Source: Erwinia sp. HDF1-3R (GTDB lineage Bacteria > Pseudomonadota > Gammaproteobacteria > Enterobacterales > Enterobacteriaceae). From it: 64,000 nucleotides of DNA. The number at the start of each line of letters is the position of its first letter. Position 1 is the stretch's first letter. Of this stretch, positions 23,180-32,000 are shown piece after piece. The translations under genes were made by a program, and so were the position numbers. The stretch is taken from positions 1,240,001-1,304,000 of the forward strand of contig NZ_CP155071.1 in the NCBI RefSeq assembly GCF_039621855.1, given 5' to 3'. The notes beneath the pieces were generated by a model. That model was not told the DNA's origin, did no database searches, and saw only the letters and a list, made by a program, of their open reading frames with translations.

Positions 23180-24433
23180 ATGCTGGAAGAAATGGGTAAA
23201 GCCGCGAAAGCGGCATCTTATGCGCTGTCGGTGCTCTCCACCGCAGAGAAAAACCGGGTCCTGATGACCATCGCCGACCGCCTGGAAGCGCAGAGCGCTG
23301 AAATCCTCACCGCAAATGAGCGCGATCTGGCCGACGCGCGCCAGAACGGCCTGAGCGAAGCGCTGCTGGATCGCCTGATGCTCAACCCGGCACGGCTGAA
23401 AGCCATCGCCGACGATGTGCGCCAGGTCTGCCGCCTGGCCGATCCGGTCGGCGTGGTGCTGGACGGCGGCCTGCTGGACAGCGGCCTGCGCATTGAGCGT
23501 CGCCGCGTGCCGCTGGGCGTGGTGGCGGTTATTTATGAAGCGCGCCCCAACGTCACTATCGACGTCGCCGCGCTCTGCCTGAAGACCGGCAACGCCTCTA
23601 TCCTGCGCGGAGGGAAGGAAACCTGGCGCACTAACGGCGCAACGGTTCGCGTTATTCAGGACGCGCTGCGTCAGCATGGTTTACCGGCCGGGGCCGTCCA
23701 GGCGATTGAAAGCCCCGATCGCGAATGGGTTAATCAGCTGCTGAAGCTGGATCGCTATGTGGATATGCTGATCCCTCGCGGCGGCGCGAATTTACATAAG
23801 CTGTGCCGCGAACAGTCGACCATCCCGGTGATCACCGGCGGCATTGGCGTCTGCCACATCTTTGTCGACAGCGATATCGAGCAGCAGGCGGCGCTGAAGG
23901 TGATTATCAACGCCAAAAAACAGCGCCCCAGCGCCTGTAATTCACTGGAGACGCTGCTGGTTCATGCGGACGTGGCAGAAAGCTTCCTGCCCGTGCTGAG
24001 CCACAGCATGGCGGAGGCGGGCATCAGGCTTCACGCCGACCCGCGCTCGCTGCCGCTGCTGCAAAACGGCCCGGCCGACGTTACCCCGGTCACCGACGCC
24101 CAGCTGCGCGACGAGTGGCTGTCGCTGGATCTGAACGTGGTGCTGGTGGACTCTCTGGATCAGGGCATCGCGCACATTCGCGAATATGGCACCCAGCATT
24201 CGGATGCGATCCTCACCCGCAGCCTGCACAACTCAAACCGCTTTGTGAATGAGGTCGACTCCTCGGCGGTGTACGTTAACGCCAGCACCCGCTTCACCGA
24301 CGGCGGTCAGTTTGGCCTGGGCGCAGAGGTGGCGGTCAGCACGCAGAAGCTGCATGCGCGCGGCCCGATGGGTCTGGAGGCGCTCACGACCTATAAATGG
24401 ATAGGTTTTGGCAGCGATACCGTGCGCGGTTAA
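23180..24433 (+). CDS. proA: Gamma-glutamyl phosphate reductase
   Basis: Second enzyme of proline synthesis, an NADPH-dependent reductase of the aldehyde-dehydrogenase superfamily. 417 residues. Family signatures are [22 protein letters not shown], of which only the conserved core is quoted, the catalytic-Cys region [16 protein letters not shown], and the C-terminal [20 protein letters not shown]. Second gene of proBA. Confidence 0.97.
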   Translation: MLEEMGKAAKAASYALSVLSTAEKNRVLMTIADRLEAQSAEILTANERDLADARQNGLSEALLDRLMLNPARLKAIADDVRQVCRLADPVGVVLDGGLLDSGLRIERRRVPLGVVAVIYEARPNVTIDVAALCLKTGNASILRGGKETWRTNGATVRVIQDALRQHGLPAGAVQAIESPDREWVNQLLKLDRYVDMLIPRGGANLHKLCREQSTIPVITGGIGVCHIFVDSDIEQQAALKVIINAKKQRPSACNSLETLLVHADVAESFLPVLSHSMAEAGIRLHADPRSLPLLQNGPADVTPVTDAQLRDEWLSLDLNVVLVDSLDQGIAHIREYGTQHSDAILTRSLHNSNRFVNEVDSSAVYVNASTRFTDGGQFGLGAEVAVSTQKLHARGPMGLEALTTYKWIGFGSDTVRG

Positions 24434-24482
24434 CGCTTTAGCATCATAACCACCGGCGCCAGGTGCGCAGGGAGAGTCAAGT

Positions 24483-25112
24483 ATGGTAACGTTTTCACAG
24501 CTTTTTCCCTTCGCCGCCATCGCCCTTGGGCTGGTGCTGACGCCGGGGCCAAATATGATCTACCTGATTTCCCGCTCGCTGTGCCAGGGCCGCCGCGCGG
24601 GTTATATCTCGCTAAGCGGCGTGGCGCTAGGCTTTATATTTTATATGCTCTGTGCCGCAATGGGCATCACCGCCCTGATTATGGCGGTGCCGCTGGCGTA
24701 CGACGCGCTGCGCATTGCCGGGGCGCTTTACCTGCTGTATATGGCCTGGCAGGCGATATTCGGCGGCAGATCGCCCTTTCAACTGCGCAACCTGCCGCCC
24801 GACAGCGATCCTAAGCTCTTCACCATGGGCCTGCTGACCAACCTGTTAAACCCCAAAACCGCCGTCATCTACCTCAGCCTGCTGCCGCAGTTTATCCGTC
24901 CCGAACAGGGGCAGGTGCTGATGCAGTCGCTTATACTCGGCTTCACCCAGATTGTGACCAGCATTATCGTCAACAGTATGATTATCTTCGCCGCCGGCAC
25001 TATCGCCACCTTTCTCGCCCAGCGCCCCGGCTGGCAGAAGCTCCAGCGCTGGATAATGGGCACGGTACTGGCAGGCCTGGCGGTCAGAATGGTTATGGAG
25101 GGAAGGAAGTAG
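24483..25112 (+). CDS. LysE/RhtB-family amino-acid exporter
   Basis: A 209-residue inner-membrane protein with about five or six helices, starting with the family motif ALGLVLTPGPNMIYLISRS and containing GLLTNLLNPKTAVIYLSLLPQF. Members export basic or neutral amino acids such as lysine, homoserine and threonine. The substrate cannot be told from sequence. It follows proBA by 49 bp, but there is no strong reason to link it to proline. Confidence 0.9.
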   Translation: MVTFSQLFPFAAIALGLVLTPGPNMIYLISRSLCQGRRAGYISLSGVALGFIFYMLCAAMGITALIMAVPLAYDALRIAGALYLLYMAWQAIFGGRSPFQLRNLPPDSDPKLFTMGLLTNLLNPKTAVIYLSLLPQFIRPEQGQVLMQSLILGFTQIVTSIIVNSMIIFAAGTIATFLAQRPGWQKLQRWIMGTVLAGLAVRMVMEGRK

Positions 25113-25116
25113 GGTA

Positions 25117-25200
25117 GTGAGTGGGGGAAGTAAGTTGGGAGCAGAGAAAGAGCAGCAGGTGAGTGGGGGAAGTAAGTTGGGGGTAGAGAAAGAGCAGCAG
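25117..25200. repeat. 42-bp tandem duplication
   Basis: Two adjacent 42-bp copies begin GTGAGTGGGGGAAGTAAG and end AGAGCAGCAG, with about two mismatches near the middle. They lie between the exporter gene and the tRNA. No function is evident. Confidence 0.9.
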
Positions 25201-25329
25201 GGTAGGGAGGGAGGAGAATCCCCCGAGGTTTGCCTTGCCGCCAGATGAAAAAAGCGGCGACTGATTCGCGCCCCCTTGACTCCCCGGGCATTTTTTCTTA
25301 ACGTAACGCCCCGTAGTTCACCTCCCCAA

Positions 25330-25405
25330 GCCGATATAGCTCAGTTGGTAGAGCAGCGCATTCGTAATGCGAAGGTCCCAGGTTCGACTCCTGGTATCGG
25401 CACCA
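25330..25405 (+). tRNA. thrW: tRNA-Thr (anticodon CGT)
   Basis: A 76-base cloverleaf: the acceptor GCCGATA pairs with TATCGGC and is followed by encoded ACCA; the D-arm is AGCTCAGTTGGTAGAGC and the T-loop GGTTCGACTCC. The anticodon loop ATTCGTAAT gives CGT, reading ACG threonine codons. Its place after proBA corresponds to thrW of E. coli, a well-known integration site for islands. Accessory DNA begins directly downstream here. Confidence 0.97.
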
Positions 25406-25596
25406 TAAAATCAATCAGTTACGAAATCCTCTGTCATAACGCTTCTCATTTTTTCTCTCGCATACTTACTGGCGTACTTATTTAGCACGGTACAGACCCC
25501 TTACCATAACCTCCCCTGAAAGCGTTAGCCTTTGACCATTGGCTAAATGTTGATGTTGCATATAGTGGTGTAACGACATAAAGACCGGGCAACATA

Positions 25597-25941
25597 ATGA
25601 CAAAAAAAGAAAAAATGCTGGCGCTGAGAAAGCGGTTCAACCTTGATAGCTATGATGCCTTACTGGATCTTAACGTGGATGAGCTTCGCCAGGAGTTCAG
25701 GTACAGCCAGCAAATATATTTAAATTTTGAGTCAACCATTGAACAGCAGTTTGCAACGCTTAACCAAAATCAGGAAGAACAGATATTCTCAGGCCACCCG
25801 ATACTCACCGCTTCGTTAGGTGAGAACAATCATGCAGTCGGGGAGCATAATCTGGAAAGCGATTACCACATTAAACATTTTCAGGTTAGCTTAACCCAAA
25901 GGGGCATTCACATCTGCTTTTCCGAAACCTCTACCCATTGA
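25597..25941 (+). CDS. Unrecognised 114-residue protein
   Basis: Not recognised. A soluble-looking, mostly helical protein: basic N-terminus (MTKKEKMLALRKRF), then Gln/Glu-rich helices and a C-terminal strand-like segment HFQVSLTQRGIHICFSE. No signal peptide or membrane segment. It is the first gene after the tRNA, more AT-rich than the core genes, so it probably belongs to the island. Its ATG is preceded by a weak site, and it converges on the immunity-like gene at 25995. Confidence 0.6.
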   Translation: MTKKEKMLALRKRFNLDSYDALLDLNVDELRQEFRYSQQIYLNFESTIEQQFATLNQNQEEQIFSGHPILTASLGENNHAVGEHNLESDYHIKHFQVSLTQRGIHICFSETSTH

Positions 25942-25994
25942 CTTACTGTGGTCAACTTTAAGGGCTAGAATGTCAATATGATACTTTTAAATAT

Positions 25995-26372
25995 TCATTT
26001 TATAATTACTCTAGTGCTGCTATTTTTAAATATATCACGTAAATATTGTGACACTTTGAATTTGTCAATGGGGTGTTTAAATATAGCATGGAAATTCTTG
26101 GCACCTGCTTCACTAGACGCTTTATCATTAACTGTAATTACCAGTTCTACATCGTTTAGTTCAACATATTCTATTGCTGAGGCGATTTCATATTTAGTAG
26201 ATTCATTCTGAAACCCAATACATTCATCAACAGATAAACTATCTTCGTCAAATCTGCCGATGATTAAGAAATTTTTAGGGTCGTTTTTGTCATCACCGAC
26301 AGCCAGTGTAAGCACATCGTCTTCATCAATGCAGTCAACACAAACAGCTTCGATTTTTTTAGTAGAATTCAT
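25995..26372 (-). CDS. Putative immunity protein for orphan Rhs tip (Imm10-like)
   Basis: A 125-residue acidic, AT-rich, soluble protein placed 10 bp after the stop of the displaced Rhs tip, with AAGGAATAA before its ATG. The blocks DPKNFLIIGRFDED and ELVITVNDKASSE resemble the Imm10 family of polymorphic-toxin immunity proteins; I rate that family match as moderate. Its position directly behind a toxin tip is the stronger argument: it should neutralise the deaminase-like domain. It has no signal peptide, consistent with protection in the cytoplasm. Confidence 0.65.
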   Translation of the reverse strand: MNSTKKIEAVCVDCIDEDDVLTLAVGDDKNDPKNFLIIGRFDEDSLSVDECIGFQNESTKYEIASAIEYVELNDVELVITVNDKASSEAGAKNFHAIFKHPIDKFKVSQYLRDIFKNSSTRVIIK

Positions 26373-26382
26373 TGATTATTCC

Positions 26383-28432
26383 TTAACCAGAACAACTTCT
26401 GGCTCTTGTTGATTTTTTACCAGCAGCAGACCAGACATTTCTTTCACCGTTTTCGTCAGGCCATGTATAAACGACATCTGAACCAGTATTCAATTTAAAT
26501 GTGTTCATTTTTCCCCGGCATGAAGTACAGGGAGGGTATTGGCCATCAATAACCAATTTATCTCCCGGCAAAGCAATCTGATCTAACTCGCGTGTTATCC
26601 GCACTTCTGTATGAGTCGCTAGTGAACTTTGTAGGAAGCCAAGAGCCTTTTCTTCTGGTGTCATATTGCCACTTTGCCATATGCCCTGGGCTTTTACATT
26701 GCCATCAGAATCAAATAACGTGGCATTGGCGGTATGTGTACCTTTACCTGAACCAAATGATAGCCCCCACGGATCAATCCACCCCAGCGGATTCGGAGCA
26801 TACTGATAAAAATTCCAGCCACCTGCAAGCCCTATCGGGTCCAGTACCGTAAAGCGTCCGACATGCGGATCGTAATACCTGAAAAGATTATAGTGCAGTC
26901 CCGTTTCGCTGTCAGCGTACTGCCCGGCATAGCGCAGTGGCTGATGGTGTAGGGCAGTTTGCTGCGCGATTTTGTGAAAACCTTCCGTCTGCCGGGCGAC
27001 GTCACCGAAGCTACCGTAGTGCCCACTCCAGCGCAGTTCGCCGCTTTCATCGGTAATTTCCAGCGGTGCACCGTTCAGATCGGTACTGAACCAGAGAATC
27101 TCTCCGCGACTGTCGTCACACAAATGGTCAACCCGCGCGAGCGGGCTGTATGCCTCTTTGGGGTCGTATATGTATGTCTGATACTGACCGTTCTGCTGCT
27201 GCTCCTGTAACAGTCGGAAGCCCTGCCACAGGAAGTGGGTCTCAGTAGTGCCACGCTGTGTGGTGACGGTTTTACGGGTACGACGACCCAGGGCATCATA
27301 ATGGTAGTGCGCGGTAAAGCGGCCTTCTGGTCCATTGCCCTCAGCCCGTATCAGCCGGTTTTCCGCGTCATATTCGTAATGCTGTTCATGCAGCCCGCTG
27401 CGGCGGCTGACCAGATTGCCCCACCCGTCGTATTTCATAAACAGATCCTGCCAGTGCATCAGGCGGTTGTCCGTCAGCGGCAGGGCAGGCAGGCCATCGT
27501 CCGGCAGGAGGTTATCCGCAGCGTCGTAGCGGAACGTCCTGGTGCTGTGCTCCGGGCGGGCTTCGTAGTGCCTGAGAAGACGACCTTCCTCATCATAGCC
27601 ATAAATCGTGCTGCCACGCAGCGTGTCGCTGACGTCAGAGAGTTCCCCCCGCCCGGTGTAGTTAAAGGCGCGTTCGAAGATTGCCTGTTCCGGCAGGTTG
27701 GGTGCTAAGCCGCCGATACTGCGTTGCAGGGTACGTCTGCCCAGACTGTCATACTGGCGGGTCTGTTCACGGGTTCCCTAAGTGCGGAACACTTCCCGGT
27801 GCAGGCGGTCGCGGGTGAATTCGCTGACCGTCTGCTGATTAAAGCAGATGGCGCTGACGTGACCGGAGCCGTAGTGCAGCCAGCTTATCTGCTGCCCGCC
27901 GGGCAGGGTCAGCGCGGTAAGATTACCCAGAACGTCATACGCAGAATGCAGCTCACCGTTCACCCCCTGCTCACTGAGCAGTTTTCCTGTCGCATCAAAG
28001 GTAAACTGAATTTTGTCCTCTTCAATACCCAGCGCCATACCTGCTGCGGTCGGCGTGCGCGTCAGGCCGGTAAGCTTCCCGCTGTTGTCACGCTGGTAAT
28101 GGTACCGGGCATCGCGGGTTGTCCGGGAGGTCAGCAGTCCGCTGCTGTCATAGCTGAACTTCTGAGCGCGTCGTGGGATGCCGCCATCGTCATCTGGTCT
28201 GCCGCTTTCCAGCAGGGTGGTGAGCAGTCCCCGTTCATTCCATTCCATCTGCCGGGATGTATCGTCCGGGCGGACTTCGCTCAACGGTCGGCCTGTCGGG
28301 TCATACGTAAACCGGTACTCACCGCCGTTGCCGTTTTCCAGACGCAGCAAATTGCCTCTCGGGTCATAGTGCCAGCGTCGGCTGACGCCGTTGCTACCGG
28401 TCTGACTGAGCGGCTGGCCCAGGCGGTTATAC
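26383..28432 (-). pseudogene. Displaced Rhs C-terminal fragment with deaminase-like tip
   Basis: This encodes the C-terminal part of an Rhs core plus an alternative tip, without the N-terminal PAAR or membrane regions. The core part (26761-28432) is a 1672-bp direct repeat of 29384-31055 in the intact rhs. One in-frame amber codon (TAG at 27778-27780, CAG in the intact copy) interrupts it; otherwise the frame is open. The core ends in DPWGL, after which comes a 125-residue tip unlike the intact gene's. The tip has HTEVRITREL and PPCTSCRGKM, the H-x-E and PCxxC zinc motifs of cytidine-deaminase-fold toxins. It has no independent strong start, so it is best seen as a silent tip cassette. Confidence 0.85.
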
Positions 28433-28588
28433 TGTAAGTATCCCACCTTAATCGGCCAATTCGCGGTAATGATAAAATGTATCACGTGAAACGCCCATGA
28501 TTTTACAGGTTTTCGATACATTGCTGGATTCTTCAGCCAGATTAAGCAAACCAGCTTTATATTGACTGAAATCGCCGCTGTGGGGATT
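28433..28588 (-). pseudogene. Transposase N-terminal remnant at Rhs junction
   Basis: On the minus strand the frame from 28588 reads HSGDFSQYKAGLLNLAEES and then KTCKIMGVSRDTFYHY, a helix-turn-helix as found at the start of IS481-like transposases, and stops at 28450-28448 after 46 codons. It has no start codon and no catalytic domain. It fills exactly the gap between the immunity gene at 28587 and the start of the displaced Rhs core, so an insertion element was probably involved in building the junction. The family name is tentative. Confidence 0.65.
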
Positions 28589-29039
28589 ATTTATAAATAA
28601 AAAATTCACAGGTTATTTCATTGAAATCATAATCTATTTGAATGTAAAATGAAAAGTCTTCTGCTATTAGCCTTATTTCATCTGACTCCATTTTTTCAAA
28701 ATCATAATGAGAGTTTATATATATTATACCATCAACTTTGTAAGCTCCAAGAAATTTCCATTCTTCATCTAATAGCATGTAAATTTTTTTTGTGGTTATC
28801 CCCCCCCCTACTAAATCAATTAGATTGTACATATTTGTCAGTTCTATTTTTTTTCTTGATATTTCTTCTATTTCATTTAGTTTTTCTATTATTAAGTCAG
28901 TATCTTCAAGGCTCATGAAGTTTGAGGTGTTTACAGGATTAAGTGTTAAAGACTCAATTTTTTTATAATACTTATCCTTGAGTAAATTGCCTTGTGCTTT
29001 TCTATATAAAAAATCTTTTTTTTGTTTTAGTTCATTCAT
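28587..29039 (-). CDS. Putative immunity protein of the intact Rhs effector
   Basis: A 150-residue, very AT-rich, acidic protein with helical N-terminal half (KLNEIEEISRKKIELT) and a C-terminal strand-rich half (SFYIQIDYDFNEITCEFFIY). No family recognised. Its ATG overlaps the rhs stop in an ATGA, so toxin and partner are translationally coupled, the standard layout for Rhs toxin-immunity pairs. A run of seven C on the plus strand at about 28801-28807 lies within it. Function as immunity is inferred from position alone. Confidence 0.75.
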   Translation of the reverse strand: MNELKQKKDFLYRKAQGNLLKDKYYKKIESLTLNPVNTSNFMSLEDTDLIIEKLNEIEEISRKKIELTNMYNLIDLVGGGITTKKIYMLLDEEWKFLGAYKVDGIIYINSHYDFEKMESDEIRLIAEDFSFYIQIDYDFNEITCEFFIYK

Positions 29040-32000
29040 TTACAGGTACCTTTTGCATAATAAGCTTTACCCTTTCCGTTACGGAGTTGTGGGCGACCAT
29101 ATTTATTAATTCGCGGGTTGCCAGCATCATCAGTTTTTACTGCTCCCGCTTCCCAGTGCGGTTTATCAGGGTGGCTGATGTCCATCGTTTGCTCCTGGAC
29201 TGATGTCATTCCTGTGCCTCCCCCCGGTTTTTGAGCTTCATAGGAATACTCTCGGCCAGAGTTATTTATTGACTGGCTAAGGGGCTGCTGGCTAGTTGGA
29301 ATACCACTCTGCCTCATTGCTTCTCTTCGCGCAGCTCTTGAAGTAGAGAAAGGATTGTTTTCACTACCAATATTCTCATTATTAAGCCCCCACGGATCAA
29401 TCCAGCCCAGCGGATTCGGCGCATACTGATAAAGGTTCCAGCCACCCGCCAGCCCAATCGGATCCTGTACCGTAAAGCGTCCAATCTGCGGATCGTAATA
29501 CCGGAACAGATTATAGTGCAGTCCGGTCTCGCTGTCAGCGTACTGCCCGGCATAGCGCAGTGGCTGATGGTGCAGGGCAGTTTGCCGTGCAAGTCGGTGA
29601 AAACCTTCCGTCTGCCGGGCGACGTCACCGAAGCTACCGTAGTGCCCACTCCAGCGCAGTTCGCCGCTTTCATCGGTAATTTCCAGCGGTGCACCGTTCA
29701 GATCGGTACTGAACCAGAGAATCTCTCCGCGACTGTCGTCACACAAATGGTCAACCCGTGCCAGCGGGCTGTATGCTTCATTCGGGTCGTAAATACAGGT
29801 CTGGCACTGCCCATTCTGCTGCTGCTCCTGTAACAGGCGGTAACCCTGCCACAGGAAACGGGTTTCGGCTGTTCCGCGCTGGGTGGTGACGGTTTTACGG
29901 GTACGACGACCCAGGGCATCATAATGGTAGTGCGCGGTAAAGCGGCCTTCCGGGCCGGTGCCTTCTGCGTGTATCAGCCGGTTTTCCGCATCATATTCGT
30001 AATGCTGTTCATACAGGCCGCTACGGCGGCTGACCAGGTTTCCCCACCAGTCGTATTTCATAAACAGATTTTGCCAGTGCGTCAGGCGGTTCTCCGTCAG
30101 TGGCAGGGCAGACAGGTCATTATCCGGCAGCAGATTATCCGCAGCGTCGTAGCGGAACGTCCGGGTGCTGTGCTCCGGGCGGGCTTCGTAGTGCCTGAGA
30201 AGACGACCTTCCCCATCATAGCCATAAATCGTGCTGCCACGCAGTGTGTCACTGACGTCAGACACTTCTCCGCGCCCGGTGTAGTTAAAGGCGCGTTCGA
30301 AGATTGCCTGTTCCGGCAGGTTGGGTGCTAAGCCGCCGATACTGCGTTGCAGGGTACGTCTGCCCATACTGTCATACTGGCGGGTCTGTTCACGGGTTCC
30401 CTGAGTGCGTGAGACCTCCCTGTGCAGGCGGTCGCGGGTGAATTCGCTGATGGTCTGCTGGTTAAAGCGGATGGCGCTGACGTGACCGGAGCCGTAGTGC
30501 AGCCAGCTTATCTGCTGCCCGCCGGGCAGGGTCAGCGCGGTAAGATTACCCAGAACGTCATACGCAGAATGCAGCTCACCGTTCACCCCCTGTTCAGTGA
30601 GCAGTTTTCCTGCCGCATCAAACGTAAACTGAACGTCATCTGCTTCGATACCCAGCGCCAGGCCTTCAGCAGTCGGTGTGCGCGTCAGGCCGGTAAGCTG
30701 CCCGCTGTTGTCACGCTGGTAATGGTACCGGGCATCGCGGGTTGTCCGGAAGGTCAGCAGGCCGCTGCTGTCATAGCTGAACTGCTGAACACGCCGGGGA
30801 ATGCCGCCATCGTTGTCCGGTCTGCCGCTTTCCAGCAGGGTGATGAGCAGTCCCCGTTCGTTCCATTCCATCTGCCGGGTTGTGTGGTCCGGGCGAATCT
30901 CATTTAAAGGACGTCCTGAGGGGTCATAGGTAAACCGGTACTCACCGCCGTTGCCGTTTTCCAGACGCAGCAGATTGCCTCGTGCATCATAGTGCCAGCG
31001 ACGCATGATACCGTTGCGGCCGGTCTGACTGAGCGGCAGGCCCAGGCGGTTATACGTCCAGAGCACGTCGCTTTCCAGCGGGTCACGCCAGGCGGTGAGC
31101 TGTCCGTGCTCGTTCCACAACAGCGTTTCCTGACTGCCATCGGCGCGGATAAGAGCTGTAAGCTGGCCTGCATCGTTCCATTTGCGGCGTGTGACGTTGC
31201 CTTCTGCGTCCTCGCTGCTCAGGAGTTGCCCGAAGCGGTCATAGGTGAAGCGGGTCATGCTGCCGGAGCAGTCGGTGCGCTGTGTCATCAGCCCCTGGCG
31301 GTTCCATTCCAGTAGCACGTCACCGCCACTGGCATCGGTGATGCGGTCCGGCAGCGTTTCTTCTTCATCAGGATAGTGGTAAGTGCTGGTGTGATTCAGT
31401 GCGTCGGTTTCCGACAGCAGGCGGCCGTTTAAATCATATGTCGCCTGTGTGGCTGTTGAATCCGGGTAAACCGTGCGGGCGATGCGGTCAGTGTTGCGAA
31501 ACCAGTAATACTCTGTGGTGCGGCCTGCCGGGTCAGTCTCTGACGTCAGGCGGCCATAGCGGTCCCACTGGCTGTGCCGCATGGCTCCGTCAGGCAGGAT
31601 GACATCGCATAACTCACCGTTGTGGTAAACAAAGCTGGTCTGGCGACCGTCATAATCTGTGAAACGGGCGACGTTATTATCGTCGTCAACCAGCCAGTCT
31701 GCCTGTACGCCATCCTCGCGGGTGGCGCGGCGGGTGCCATTTTCAAAATCGTATTCAAAATCAAGCTGCTCACCCGCGCTGTTGCGGTACGCCACCACGC
31801 GCGGCAGACCATCAATGTTCTGCCACAGATATTCATTCACAAGCCCGTTGCCGTCCTCATGACTGCGCAGTAAATCCATTCCGTCCCCGTCGTCATACCA
31901 GCCAAAGCGGCGGCGTACCTGACCGCCGCGTCCGGTGACGCTAATCACCCTGGCCTTATCATCGAAGCCGTAGCTGACCAGGCAGATTTCATTATCCAGC

